From Gonatopus flavifemur (Eukaryota; Arthropoda; Insecta; Hymenoptera; Dryinidae): 64,000 nt of DNA. Positions 11,540 through 24,300 of the stretch are shown one piece after another; position 1 is the first letter of the stretch, and every line of letters starts with the position of its first letter. Made by a program: the position numbers and the translations under genes. Below the pieces are notes generated by a model. It was not told where the DNA came from. It saw only the letters and a list, made by a program, of their open reading frames with translations, and did no database searches. Where the stretch lies: the NCBI GenBank assembly GCA_018340375.1, contig JAFFJZ010000004.1, positions 26,448,001-26,512,000 of the forward strand. The letters are read 5' to 3'.

Positions 11540-12520
11540 AAATAGAGCCAAATGAGATACAGCACTTTAAAGCACAAAAGCTTGTGATTTCGGAAATTTC
11601 AAGAGCTATAAAATGACTTGGGAGAATCTTGCAAAAATTCTGCCTGGATGAGAATGTGCCGCACATGCCGGAGTATGATTTCACGAAGGGTCATCGTTTG
11701 TACCCTGAACCCTGATGAGATAGGGCACTTTGAAACTGGGAAACTTGGAATTCCGTAGCTTTCGGGAGCTATAAACTGACTCGGGGGATTCCAGCGAAAA
11801 TTCTGCGTGGATAGAAATGTTCCTCACATGCCAGAGTGTGATTTCACCAAGTATCCTCGTTTGTACCCTGAACCCGGATGAGATAGGGCACTTTGAAACT
11901 GGAAAACTTGGAATTTCGTGACTTTCGGGAGCTATAAATTGACTCGGGAGATTCCGGCGAAGATTCTGCGTTGATCGGGAAGTGCCCGACATGCCGGAGT
12001 ATGATTTCACAAAGTGTCATCGTTTGTACCCTGAACCCTGATGAGATAGGGCACTTTGAAACTAAAAAGCTTGTAATTTCGTAACTTTCGGGAGCTATAG
12101 ATTGACTCGGAAGATTCCGGCGGAGATTCTGTGTGGATGCGGATATGCCCCACATGCCAGAGTATGATTTCATCAAGTATCCTCGTTTGTACCCTGAACC
12201 CGGATGAGAAAGGGCACTTTGAGACTGAAAAACTTGGAATTTCGTAACTTTCGGGAGCTATAAAATAAGTCAGGGGATTCCGGCAAAAATTCTGCGTGAA
12301 TAGAAATGTTCCCCACATGCCGGAGTATGATTCTACCGAGATTCTACCCGAATGAGATAGAGCATTTCGAAACTGGGAATCTTTTAATTTTGCAACTTTC
12401 GGAAGCTATAAAATGACTTGGAGGATTCCGGCATAAATTCTGCGTTGATGGAAATGTCCCGCACATGCCAGAGTATAATTCTACCAGTTATTATCGTTTG
12501 TTCCCAAATCCGGAGGAGAT
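11540..12520. repeat. 163-bp tandem repeat array
   Basis: The marker GTTTGTACCCTGAACCC starts at 11,696, 11,859, 12,022 and 12,185, an exact 163-bp period. More diverged units flank it (about 11,540 on the left; 12,341 and 12,495 on the right), so there are six or seven units in total. Each unit contains CATGCCGGAGTATGATT, GATAGGGCACTTTGAAACT and CTTTCGGGAGCTATAAA. The array lies at the N-terminal side of transposase A, where element C has its repeat arm, so it may be a terminal arm of A; that is inference. Minus-strand frames of about 105 codons inside it are repeat artefacts. Confidence 0.88.
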
Positions 12521-12887
12521 ACAGCATCTCAAGTTCCTGAGAAAACAACCACCACCCATCTTACCCCGTTTTCGTATGATCTCGAACTCCCAAACGTTCC
12601 CAGAATTTCCTCATCTGTTGGAGGTTCTATCCTTTATCGAGGTTGAGAATGTCTTTGGTATCCATGGAATTCCCTCCTATCCATTGCCGTTGCCAGAGAT
12701 CCACCATTCTTTTCTAGTCGATCTTCAACCACGGAAAACTCACGGGGTTCGGACCCCTCGGTTTTCCTTTGTCATCCGTCGATCGGAGAAGGATGGTGAA
12801 TCCGTGGATACTCCGCGGATACTCTCCTTTTCATATGTTTCAATCCTTTCAAGTACAGTAACCCAAGCTTATTTGGTCCGACGTTAA
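12465..12887 (+). other. 140-codon open reading frame of unknown nature
   Basis: It starts at the ATG of MPEYNSTSYYRLFPNP and runs to a stop at 12,887 without recognisable domain, signal peptide or membrane segment. It is rich in Pro, Ser and Phe. Its first ~25 codons coincide with the last diverged unit of the 163-bp array, whose units translate similarly (MPEYDFTKYPRLYPEP) but have one extra base that breaks the frame. It may be the source from which the array was amplified, or simply the edge of the array. Expression evidence is absent, and I would not call it a gene. Confidence 0.3.
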
Positions 12888-12889
12888 TC

Positions 12890-13900
12890 ACTGAAGGAAG
12901 GAATCGAAATGTGGTGGTGTAAGACGCAAAAAGTTGTCCAATATGTTATGGGATAATTTTATTCTCACTACATTTCAAATCATAATCCATACCCACGTTA
13001 ATTCCATCAGCTGTTACATACATTTGCTTCGTTCGGCGTGAATGCTGACTTTCAGTTCCTCTCCCTCTCTGTTACGATCGTCACCACGACCCGAGACCAA
13101 TGTCTCGTCGTTCCAGTTGACTCCCTCATATCTGCGACATTATTACAGTTGCAGACACGTAACGTAAGTAATCCTAAACTTATCTCTCATTCATTCAAAG
13201 TAGAACTCACCGGTCCCACATCTTGCTGACTTACTGTCGAATTGGCTCCTGCCCCGTGATCCCTAAGTGAGTACCCTCCTTCCGCAGAACATCAGAGCTC
13301 TGACACTCCATCGGAAATTATATTCCAAATGCTTCTTGATTGACTTGTGCCCCACTTCTCCCAATACTTCGGTTGCACATTTCATCGTCGTTCGTGGGCG
13401 AGATTACGATGCTGATTTGTCATTCCATAATCAATCGGCTTCTCAGCTCTAAAATGAACTCCGCTGACGAACGAAAAGTAGTACCACCTAAAAGCGGGAA
13501 GTGACAGGAACGTGGGGATTCGCAAACATTTTATACACATTAAACAAGCAGGAAGAATAGGAAGTGTCAAACTCTTGCTAAAGATCATGAACTCCACGAA
13601 TAATGCAATATTCCATTACATGATCTCCAAATCATCCAGTGTTCCCGTTCCCGATTAGGAATCGTGTGATGATCAGGATGTCTTATGCTCAAAATCTAAA
13701 TTTCTTTCCCGAATTTATTCATGCGAAATGCCTGATTCGTTATATTTTTGCAATTCCAAGATTCATCGGATCCTGATGATCTTGTTTATATGAATTTGAC
13801 AGACTAATCACTCGTTCTCACTTATGAGCTAAAAATATTGCATATGCTTATATTGAAGAGGATATGAGATTGTCCAAGTGCAAGAGAATCCGAACATTTA
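12890..13900. other. non-coding stretch
   Basis: Only short frames without recognisable features are present. No repeat structure was noticed. Confidence 0.5.
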
Positions 13901-13910
13901 TCCCCAAGAT

Positions 13911-14073
13911 CAGTGATGCCAGATTCGGCCGACCGACTCGGTGTACCCCCTCCATCACGCTCTACACAATCAAATTCCTTTTGTCGGTGGTTTCATTGTG
14001 TGTGTGAAAGTTCTATACAGATGGGTGTAATGGAGAGGGTAAACCGAGTCGGTCGGCCGAATCTGGCATCACT
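13911..14073. mobile_element. hAT-type MITE with perfect 8-bp target duplication
   Basis: The terminal inverted repeats are long: CAGTGATGCCAGATTCGGCC at the left, and its complement at the right ending ATCTGGCATCACTG. They extend through CGACCGACTCGGT and CCCTCCAT. The 163-bp element is flanked by CCCAAGAT at 13,903-13,910 and 14,074-14,081. An 8-bp duplication and CAGTG ends fit the hAT superfamily. There is no coding capacity. Confidence 0.92.
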
Positions 14074-14081
14074 GCCCAAGA

Positions 14082-14500
14082 TATGAATAATCCAAAAGCT
14101 ATTAATCAAATGCTTCCGAATTTTTATGTGGATGATGTGAATGATAGTTGGAGTTTGAACGAATGTTGGAGAATGTCATCCATCCTGACCCACTGTTGCC
14201 ACGAAGTCGCTAGATTGAACGGAATTTATCCATTGAGGTTGTTTGTTAGTCAGAATATCTAACCAAACAAAAACATAAGTCGCTAGGTGGCGTAAGTGAT
14301 TCTAAGCATTACAATCGAAGAATTTCAAGAATTATAGTATGCAAATCGAAGATCCCTCTGGTTAATATCAATCCATTGTTTGTCTGCTTGGGTCTTACTC
14401 AATTCAGATTCACTGTACCTCAATAGAAGTATTGAGATACATGAAATAATATAACGGCGATATGAATCAAAATTGTCCAATCTACTTTCGATTTGTCGGA
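14082..14500. other. short non-coding stretch
   Basis: Nothing coding was recognised between the MITE and the 3' end of transposase B. Confidence 0.5.
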
Positions 14501-14504
14501 TTCT

Positions 14505-17500
14505 TCAGCCACTTTCACATACATAATGAGGAATTTTCATCTGCTTAAGACATGATCTTGCAGTTGTTCTCAATGGTTTATTATCCATAATCGAATCATT
14601 GTAGGTTTCCCAATAACCTGCTATGCGACGACAGTGAGCTAAATAATGCCCCAATTCTTCAAAATCATTCTTTTGGAATTCCGCTGCTCCTATGAGCTTA
14701 TACTTATCACCCAACAATTTCAAGTCTACAGGAATTTCTTTCAAGGTAGATGATCCATTCCAGTTGTCATACCCATGCTGTTCAACTGATGATTCCCATT
14801 GTAATATTTCCAAATCAATGAACAAATGTTTACCAAGGGTCAATTCTGAAGGTACAGAGTGTTCTCTACACACGTCACAGTTCTGTGTAATGCTTTCGTT
14901 GATGTATGAGTCTAAGGCCGCCTGCATACCATTCATGCGATGCTGATGAAACGCATCTGTTCCTAATTCCGTTGTACCTATATTTTTTCGACTAGTATTC
15001 TTACATTTATCGCAAGTCCAAAATATTCGTGAAGCTGGTTCATTTTCAACAAATAATTGTCAGTTCCCCAATATTGAAACGGCGATCCGTAATACCCTTC
15101 TTCATTGGAATGAATTCATTCAACAGAGAGGCTCTTTCTTTATATATCTTAAGTTTTGACCCATGATTAGAGAAATTTCTGATGAACGCGAACATTGGAT
15201 TATAATTTTCATTCAAATAATCATGATAACAAATCCAATCCCTGTATACAACTAGTAATAATTGTGCTGATGTATCAAACGGACACGTGTTGGTCATCTT
15301 GGCACGTTTTGTCAAAACAGTCTGAACTCCAAGCAAACTACCATTCTTTAGAACTGGCAGAGTACTAGATTTCGGTTTATTATGAATACTTTGTATGTCA
15401 GGGCAGGCCCTCAAAAACTTACCTCTTTCCCTTGGTGGTTGATTTGTTTGTCCTCTCCATGATTCTACTTGATTCGAGACTCCTTGTTCTTCACACTCAG
15501 TCTCATCATATTCCTTCCTTTTCATTGTAGAAGCAGGCTGTATGCACGAAAGATCTAGCTCATTTTCAGTTGAAATATTGTCCATCTTCGGATCAAGAAC
15601 AGTGGCAAAATCAACAGAGCAGTCCTTTTCCTCCACACTAAGTCTTTTCCTTTGGGCGAACTCTGATTCTTCATCAAGTTCATCCTCTATCAGTAATGGT
15701 CCATGTAATGTCTCCAGGATAGGTGGGATATCAGACGTGCCATCACAATAATCATAGTTATCCAAGTCAGTTTTCTCGTTTCTTTCACTGACTGGAGTTG
15801 AATGTTGCACTGCAGAAGGTGTCCGTTTCAAATTGATCACTGCGTTGGTTTTATCGATTTTTGGTGATTCTTTGCCATACAAAAGATTAGTGGTTCCTGA
15901 TATTGATGTTAAATGTTGAATTAAAAACTCATCAACACGTACGTTTCGAGCTTCATTCAACATCAAGTTCTTCACTTCGTGAAAGTAGGCTTCGCTACGA
16001 GCAGAAGTCGTCACTTGATCCGATACCACATTAGACCACAACGGGAAAAGTTGACACAAATTCCGCAGCTTTTTCGCAAAATCTGGGCACCAGTGAGAAT
16101 TCGCTTTCCTTCCGATATCTTTGCTTATTTGCCTCCTTTTATAGTCTCGTTTGACAAAGTTCTCATCAGTATTCCACATTTTTCACCGCTTACTTTTTCC
16201 TCACATTCTTCCTCCTCATCATCAAAAATACTGACATTCACATTTCGTTCATCTTTATCATCTTCCTTGTAGCGATACGAAATGCCGCTACGACAGATAA
16301 TTCAAATCGAGAAAGAATATTTGAAATATTATTCGGATTTAATTCCGTTTATATCGAATTAATATGTGGAAAGGGATAAGCCAACATGATTCGAATATTA
16401 AAAGACTCCAAGAAGCAATTTAGAATGATTGTCAAAAGAAGGAAACAAGAGATATTCATAATCGATACTCGTAATTATTTATTATTAAGAATTTGCTCAA
16501 ATATATATATATATATGTGTGTGTGAGAAAAGTACCTTAATCTTACCTTTCACAATTAGATATTGACAAAAATGATGATTCACGATGACTGAACAATGTC
16601 ATGTTTTTACATACATATGTTAAAAGAAGAACGGAGAGAGAGAGACTTATCTGGTCTTCAGAGAGCGTCAAAATTATGCTGAGATGTAGAAGAAAACCTC
16701 GGAGTTTGCCAAATTCCTTGGTGCATCGTCCTCAATTGCGGCCGTGTCAATTTCTTTTATGTTGTCCTTCAGAATCCGGGATTGTCATTAGGCCATAGAA
16801 AATCGAAAGATTTGTGAGCGTCACCATGGACAAGATCCGTAAATATGTATATATACATATATATAATTTCAGACGTCTCACGTGCACGAGATATGATTTT
16901 CTTATGCCTTTTAAATTCCTTGTGTCTTATCACATCCAGTCAGCCCCTCTTGACTCAGCGGCCCGCTGCTCTCTCACTGTCTCCTTTATTTCTTTCTCTC
17001 TCTTCCTCTCTCTCTCTCTATGATTCGTCCTGTACATCCTCCTCGTCGGATTCATGATTGGATTTTGTACCATCCTTGTTCTTATCCCGGATTTCTAAAT
17101 ATTTCTCTCCAAATCCTGTGATATCGAATGTCTCCATCAACCCAAATAACCTCGTTTGAGATTGATTACAACTGTAAAAGTCTGAACTTTTATCTTCGTT
17201 TTGTGACTGGGCAACTATTGAAGTGTCGCGGACAATCATTTGGAATGTAATAATATCTGTACACTGAGATGAAATACCAATGCACCGAACAAGGAAATCT
17301 TTAATACTTGAATTCTTCTGTTGAAAAGATTTCCAATTACAAACCAACTTGATCAAATGTGCTATGACAATTCTCAGAATCCATTGCAATGGCTCTCTCA
17401 AATTCTCATTTCCACTTGACGTGAAAATGCAATCACCAATATATACTTTCAATGATCTTTCATTGAATGGTAATGCTGCAGCATTCAAGAGCACTCTGGA

Positions 17501-18142
17501 GTCATCTACCACGACTGTTGGCGGGCGAGGTGCTCCACAATGTAACCATTCTCTGAACCAATATGTTATCATATTGGTGTCGTGTTTTTCTGAGATCATT
17601 TGTGAGACTGGTAGAATTTTATCATCATACCCAATGACTCCTTGATGAAGGAATGTCGCATGCCCCGAGTCATCAAGTCTCAGTAATCCCTTCAAACAAC
17701 CACCAGTTGCGTCAAAATTTACAAGAGCCTGATCACCGTAATGTTTGAGGTACTTTTGATACAAAAGATTTGATCAGGACTAAAATATATCACATAGAAT
17801 TCTCCTCGGCTCACTTCGCGAACGTATCCAGCGGACTCGGGTTTATATTTCAACGCCTCAACAGATGTACATAGATGAACGACTTTATCAACGCCCAATT
17901 CTCGATCATTTGCAACCTGTTTGGCTTTCCGTAAAACCGTTTCATAATATAAATTTGCAGGTTCCAGTTCACCAAATTTCATCAACTCATGACCCTTTTT
18001 TTTCCATGCTTGAGCAGATTTGCCTCGTAAATCTTTGACTACATTTAAACGTTCGAGACCCCGTAGTTGTCTTTTTTTGTACGATATCGCTTGTGTCATA
18101 GGTGGAAATGTGCAGTACTGAATCAGGATGTCCCTTTGGTTC
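14505..18142 (-). pseudogene. transposase B: MULE-like DDE transposase fused to a USP-like (C19) peptidase domain
   Basis: Read on the minus strand it parallels transposase A: ISTYDTSDI, ELMKFGELEPANLYY, then FDATGGCLKGLL (proposed first Asp, codon 17,711-17,713), VVVDDSRVLLNAAAL (17,501-17,506) and AHLIKLVCNWKSF. After a ~740-bp interruption come FAKKLRNLCQLFPLW and TTSARSEAYFHEVKNL (Glu, 15,991-15,993). The same uninterrupted 377-codon frame (16179-15046) continues through an acidic linker to NTCPFDTSAQLLLVVY, a USP Cys box (Cys codon 15,283-15,285). After one frameshift come CDKCKN and CDVCREH (zinc-ribbon pairs) and LGHYLAHCRR...W..YND, a USP His box (His codon 14,646-14,648), ending at 14,505. 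Thus a transposase and a deubiquitinase-like domain share one polypeptide. Frameshifts near 17,760, 16,190 and 15,050 make it a pseudogene. Its N-terminus is cut at 18,142 by the 246-bp-repeat block and may resume at 25,570. Confidence 0.75.
16276..17017. other. ~740-bp AT-rich insertion inside transposase B
   Basis: On the minus strand B's acidic coding sequence (EEDVQDES) stops at 17,018 and recognisable acidic coding (YKEDDKDERNVNVSIF) resumes below about 16,275. The interval is AT-rich, with a TA/TG microsatellite at 16,500-16,527 and a CT-rich tract at 16,990-17,020. I found no terminal repeats or target duplication, so it could be an insertion, a long intron or diverged linker. Confidence 0.45.
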
Positions 18143-18827
18143 TTATGAATTGGTTGGGAAAGTGCTTGGCGCAGGAATTCAATGATTCAGTAGGCGAAAG
18201 TCCGATCCAATTTCTATTCAAGCAAGTTTGTCGAACGAATTTATTTCACGTCCTTCGAGAAGCCGATCGACGTTTCGGATCGATACGATCCGTTTTCAAG
18301 GTACAAAATTTCAATACAATCGTAGAGGAGAGGGAACGTGGTTGAAAGAAGTATCATCCGGACCCATCGACTCGGATGTGGGTAGTTCTTATGAATTGGT
18401 TGGGAAAGTGCTTGGCGCAGGAATTCAATGATTCAGGAGCGAAAGTCCGATCCAATTTCTATTCAAGCAAGTTTGTCGAACGAATTTATTTCACGTCCTT
18501 CGAGGAGCCGATCGACGTTTCGGATCGATACGATCCGTTTTCAAGATACAAAATTTCAATACAATCGTAGAGGAGAGAGAACGTGGTTGAAAGAAGGATC
18601 ATCCGGACCCATCGACTCGGATGTGGCTAGTTTTTATGAATTGGTTGGAAAAGTGCTTGGCGCAGGAATTCAATGATTCAGTAGACAAAAGTTCAATCCA
18701 ATTTCTATCCAAGCAAGTTTGTCGAACGAATTCATTCTACTTCCTTCGGAAAGCCGATCGACGTTTCGGATCGATACGATCCTTTTTCAACATACAAAAT
18801 TTTCATATAATCATCAAATAAAATTTT
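18143..18827 (+). repeat. 246-bp tandem repeat, left arm (about 2.8 units)
   Basis: The marker TCTTATGAATTGGTTGGG begins at 18,141, 18,387 and, as TTTTATGAATTGG, at 18,632: a period of 245-246 bp. Every unit contains GAATTCAATGATTCAG, GACGTTTCGGATCGATACG and CCGGACCCATCGACTCGG. Short frames of 67-82 codons in the units have no recognisable domain. Confidence 0.92.
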
Positions 18828-21130
18828 AATAAAATCATCAAATGTAATTTCAATAAGGCGAATTACAGTGCAATTTGTGAATATTTAGGTTCTATCAACT
18901 GGGACGATGAATTGCGTAATCTTAATGTTATTGAAGCTGTTGATTTTTTGTATCTTTATTTATATAATGCAGTTGATTCATTCGTACCCAAGTATGTCTC
19001 AAGGAATAGTTCTTATCCAAAATGGTTTTCTTCGGAATTAATTGAACTTATTCGTCAAAAGAAAATTGCTCACAATAGGTACAAAGAGTCAAATTGCTTT
19101 GAAGATTACCTAATCTTTAGTCACTTACGAGCTCAATGTAAAGTTTTGACTCGCCAATGTTACTTGTCTCATCTTCATTACGTTCAAGGGTCCATTCCTA
19201 CAAATGTCAAAAGCTTTTGGAACTTTGTTAATGGTAAGCGGAATCAGAACGGTATACCCCTGGTGATGCATTTAGACGGTACTATTGGGTATACTGGTAT
19301 TGCTATTTCGAACTTATTTGCATCTTATTTCAGATCAGTCTATCAAAATTATCCCGTTGTTCCTTGTAATTTACCAGAATCTACTTTCAATGTCAATCTT
19401 TCCGATTTATCCATCAATATCGGTGAAGTGTTCAATAAAATCTCATACTTGAAAACTTCTTCCGGTCCTGGTGATGATGGTATTCCTCCTGATTTCCTAA
19501 AATCTTGCAAGTTCGTCATTTCTCGGCCTTTGTGGTTGATCTTCAACAGCTCTTTATCCTCTGGAATATTTCCTTCTCAATGGAAATCCAGCTTAATTAC
19601 TCCTATCTTCAAATCTGGGGACCGTTCTGACGTGAGAAACTATAGACCGATCAGTATCATGAATGTTATGCCGAAAATTCTTGAAGATATAGTTACTGAT
19701 AAAATAACACCACTGTTTTCTGATATTATTTCTGATTTCCAGCATGGCTTCACTTCTGGCAAATCTACCGTAACTAACTTGTCTATTTTTTCTCATGTTG
19801 TGTCCTCTGCGCTTGATCAAAATGCCCAAGTGGATACTATATATACAGACTTCTCAAAGGCTTTTGACAGAGTTGATCATAATATATTGTTAGATAAATT
19901 AAGTAATTTAGGTATTCGAAGCAATTTTTTGTCGTGGTTACAGAGTTATATTCTGAATCGTACGCAATCAGTTCGTGTCTCTCAATATTTCTCTGATTCA
20001 TTTTTTGTATCCTCAGGTGTACCGCAAGGCTCACATCTAGGTCCTTTATTATTTATTATTTTCATTAATGATATCTTTACGATTTTCAAGTACTGCACAC
20101 ATCTTCTTTTTGCTGATGACCTGAAACTGTTTATGATTATAAGAACTTACAGAGATGCTCAAAATCTGCAATCTGATTTGGATTGGTTACAATCTTGGTG
20201 TGTGCTATCTAATATGTCATTAAATCTCACTAAATGCCGTGTGATGAGATTTGATAGAGGTAAAAATGCTATTTATTTTCCTTATAACTTGTCTCATTCT
20301 CTGTTATCACCTATAAATACTGTTCATGATCTTGGAGTTTCATTTGACTCTCGTTTTAACTTCTCAGATCATTACAATCACATAGTTGGTACTTCCATGA
20401 AATCTCTCGGATTCATCAAGCGCGTTTGTGGAGATTTTCGTGATCCTGTCGCACTTCGAACACTGTATTGTACTTTAGTTAGACCTCATCTTGAGTATGC
20501 GTCTCAAATTTGGAGTCCTCATCTAATTCGGCATTGTACAGACTTGGAAAGAGTTCAGCATAAGTTTCTGCGTTTTGCTGCCTATCAGATAGGCCGTCCG
20601 TTGAGCGTCACTTGTCATGATTACTCATTGATTATGGCTCTACTTAACTTGCCTCCCTTGGAATCACGTCGTTTGTTCAATGATTTTTCATTTTTGTATA
20701 AAATTGTTAATGGGAAAATTCGCTGCCCTCAACTGCTTGGACTTGTACGTTTTAATGTCCCTTCTCGTGTATTGAGGCGCCCTAAATTGTTCAATCAATT
20801 TCTTATAAATCGAGACACGGTTATTCTGATCCGGTAAATCGGATATCTATCCTAGCAAATTCTTACAGTGATGTGCTTGAATTATTTTCATCTCATTCTG
20901 ATCTTAGGAATTCTCTTTCTCTTATTTGTCAAATTTAATATCTAATTGTCCTTTTCACCTATAATTATACACGTTAACTGTTGTTGTAATATAAGATGCA
21001 TGTAGTCGAGCTTAACATGATGCTTAATGCTTTGATGTATGATATATATAATGTGGTTCAAATAATGTATATTCTATGTACCAAAGGGTCTTTTATACCC
21101 GTATAAACAAAATAAATAAAATAGAATAAA
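18828..21130 (+). mobile_element. LINE copy 1: 5'-truncated, with complete 3' end
   Basis: It begins inside the linker between endonuclease and reverse transcriptase (AATAAAATCATCAAATGT), inserted in a 246-bp repeat. The 641-codon frame 18912-20837 holds the reverse transcriptase: TPIFKSGDRSDVRNYRPISI, YTDFSKAFDRVDH, SSGVPQGSHLGPLLF and the catalytic LLFADDLKLF near 20,110. A thumb and C-terminal region (LRTLYCTLVRPHLEYASQIW) follow. A one-base shift near 20,815 truncates the protein; in the next frame it would run to TAA at 20,939. The 3' UTR ends in an A-rich tail (AAATAAATAAAATAGAATAAAA) at about 21,130, after which the 246-bp repeat resumes. It belongs to the jockey/CR1-like APE-type LINEs. 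Confidence 0.9.
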
Positions 21131-21353
21131 AATAATCGTGGAGGAGGGAAAACGTGGTTGAAAGAAGTGTCATCCGGACCCATCGACTCGGATGTGGGTA
21201 GTTCGAAGGAAGTCACATAAATTCGTTCGACAAACTTGCTTGCATAGGAATTGCATCGAACTTTCGCCTACTGAATCATTGAATTCCTGCGCCAAGCACT
21301 TTCCCAACCAATTCATAAAAACTACCCACATCCGAGTCGATGGGTCCGGATTC
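21131..21353. repeat. head-to-head junction of 246-bp repeats
   Basis: From 21,131 to about 21,203 the repeat runs in plus orientation (CCGGACCCATCGACTCGG, GTGGGTAGTT). Directly after, it runs in minus orientation to 21,353 (AACTACCCACATCCGAG, TCGATGGGTCCGG). The unit therefore turns around here and forms a hairpin-like inverted repeat at the centre of the composite block. Confidence 0.85.
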
Positions 21354-24300
21354 AGAATATAACTCTGTGACCACGACAAAAAATTGCTTCGAATACCTAA
21401 ATTACTTAATTTATTTAACAATATATTATGATCAACTCTGTCAAAAGCCTTTGAGAAGTCTGTATATATAGTATCCACTTGGGCATTTTGATCAAGCGCA
21501 GAGGACACAACATGAGAAAAAATAGACAAGTTAGTTACGGTAGATTTGCCAGAAGTGAAGCCATGCTGGAAATCAGAAATAATATCATAAAACAGTGGTG
21601 TTATTTCATCAGTAACTATATCTTCAAAAATTTTCGGCATAACATTCATGATACTGATCGGTCTATAGTTTCTCACGTCAGAACGGTCCCCAGATTTGAA
21701 GATAGGAGTAATTAAGCTGGATTTCCATTGACAAGGAAATATTCCAGAGGGTAAAGAGCTGTTGAAGATCAACCACAAAGGCCGAGAAATGACGAACTTG
21801 CAAGATTTTAGAAAATTAGGAGGAATACCATCATCACCAGGACCGGAAGAAGTTTTCAAGGATGAGATTTTATTGAACACTCCACCGATATTGATGGATA
21901 AATCGGAAAGATTGACATTGAGAGTAGATTCTGGTAAATTACAAGGAACAACGGGATAATTTTGATAAACTGATCTGAAATAAGATGCAAATAAGTTCGA
22001 AATAGCAATACCAGTATTGCCAATAGTACCGTCTAAATGCATCACCAGGGTTATACCGTTCTGATTCCGCTTACCATTAACAAAGTTCCAAAAGCTTTTG
22101 ATATTTGTAGGAATGGACCCTTGAACGTAATGAAGATGAGACAAGTAACATTGGCGAGTCGAAACTTTACATTGAGCTCGCAAGTGACTGAAGATTAGGT
22201 AATCTTCAAAGCAATTTGACTCTTTGTACCTATTGTGGGCAATTTTCTTTTGACGAATAAGTTTAATTAATTCCGAAGAAAACCATTTTGGATAAGAACT
22301 ATTCCTTAATACATACTTGGGTACGGATGAATCAACTGCATTATATGAATGAAGATAAAAAAAATCAACAGCTTCAATAACATTAAGGTTACGCAATTCA
22401 TCGTCCCACTTGATAGAACCTAAATATTTACAAATTGCACTGTAATTCGCCTTATTGAAATTATATTTGATGATTTTATTGGGGACCAGTAAAACACTAT
22501 CACGTAGGTTGAGCTTAGATACAAGAGAAAGATGAAAGTTGTCACACGCGAGAAAAGGATCCATAGCAATATTGACATCAATACGATCGTTATCAGAAAA
22601 AATAAGATCAAGTATGTTACCATGAGAATTTCTGGAAGTATTAAGTTGAAACAAATTCAATTCATTGAAATATTCGAGGACATATTGCGCAGAAGTCATT
22701 TCATTAAGAGTTCAACCAGGTAACATTGAGAAAGATAATTTGGAATCAATATTGCTCCAGGAAATATGAGGTGAATTGTAATCCCCGTATAAATATAAGG
22801 AGTTAAAGTTCTCCTTGAGGAGGATTTCGCCAACGCTTTTACAATGGTCCAAGTATATTGAAGAATCCGAAGGGAGTGGAATGTAGACAGCCCCAAACAA
22901 CAAAGACAAAGAACCAAAATAAACTTTGACGTGAAGATGTTCAACTTTGGAATAAGAAGATGAGACGACACAGCTCCGATGGGTATCCTTAACGGCGATC
23001 AAGACACCACCTCCCCGTGAAAATTGACTGGTGAGTCCGTTTCTATCCATACGATAAACTGCATAGCCATGTGAACCAATTTCAGAAGATAGAATATCCT
23101 CGCGCAGCCAAGTTTCAGAGAAGATAATAATATCATAACATGGATCTGATATAGCAACAGAGCAATGACGTTGATCAAGTTTAGTCCTCAAGCCACGAAC
23201 ATTCTGATAATACACCGGAGGGTCGATTAAGCGTTTTTTCTTTGGTGAGCAGGAACTATCCTAGGTATCCCATTGAGATAGCGAATAGTCCTTGAAGGGT
23301 CATTTAAATTTTTCAACTCTTCACGTAAGTTCGACAGATGATTCCGTTGCTCCAAGGTACGATCTTGCGATATTCTAATTGAACCATTGTACAACGATGT
23401 GTTACGAAGAATCTCAATGGGTATGTTCCGTGATGCAAATGTGACACAGATCTGACGAGTTTTAGGAGCATCCTCCTTTTACCGATACGACGAATCTGCA
23501 CATTGTCGTAAGTATCAGGTCTGATTTTTTGAAGAAGATTAGTAACTATAACATGATCAGGAGACCCATCCCTCGAAGATTCTTCAACGTTGAAAAGTAG
23601 AATGTTACATGCTCTTCGATGTCGTTCATTCAGCTCATCTATCAAATCTTCCTAATTGTAGAAACCTTGTGAAGAAGAAGGGGCGGACGATTCCAAGGTT
23701 GATAATCTCGTGGATAATTCCGCCACAGTGTTGGATAAAGGATTTAATTTGATCCCAAACGCGTTGAGCTGGTTGCCGAGTTTCGAACAAGCAGAATCAA
23801 CGATGCTCTGAATTTCCGATAAAAAACCTGACTGATCCAACACGCCATCAAATTTTTCCGTAAGATCAACAGAAGTATCAGAAGACGGAAGAGGCCCCTT
23901 GCAGTCAATCAGTACTCCATTATGCCATGGGTGGTGACTTCTCGCTAAACACGACGAACCAGGATGAGATATAACACTGCATGAAGCACAAGATACCGGT
24001 TTATCCACAACTCTGGAACATCCTTTACACACTTTTTTGGCATTTTGAAGTTTATATGGTTGATATAATACACAAATTTTTGAAGTCCAATAAACGGCAA
24101 GTATAGGATCCACTGTACCGAGGTAAACACACACGCACACACGAAGAGTGCCTTATCATACGTGAGTACACGAGATGTGTATAAGTATCAACAAATAGGA
24201 AAGACCTCGTGGAAAGAATATGTAACGACAAGTGAATAAACCGATGTATTAGGAATAGATTCACTGGAAATCGCGTGCAAAAAACCCAGTCGTTCGGAGA

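Noticed and set aside
11681..12318. Three ~105-codon minus-strand frames with similar proteins
   Set aside because: They are successive translations of the 163-bp tandem repeat.
14505..16179. Host USP gene interrupted by a transposon
   Set aside because: The Cys box shares one uninterrupted frame with the transposase Glu block, and the region upstream parallels transposase A, so the domain belongs to the element.
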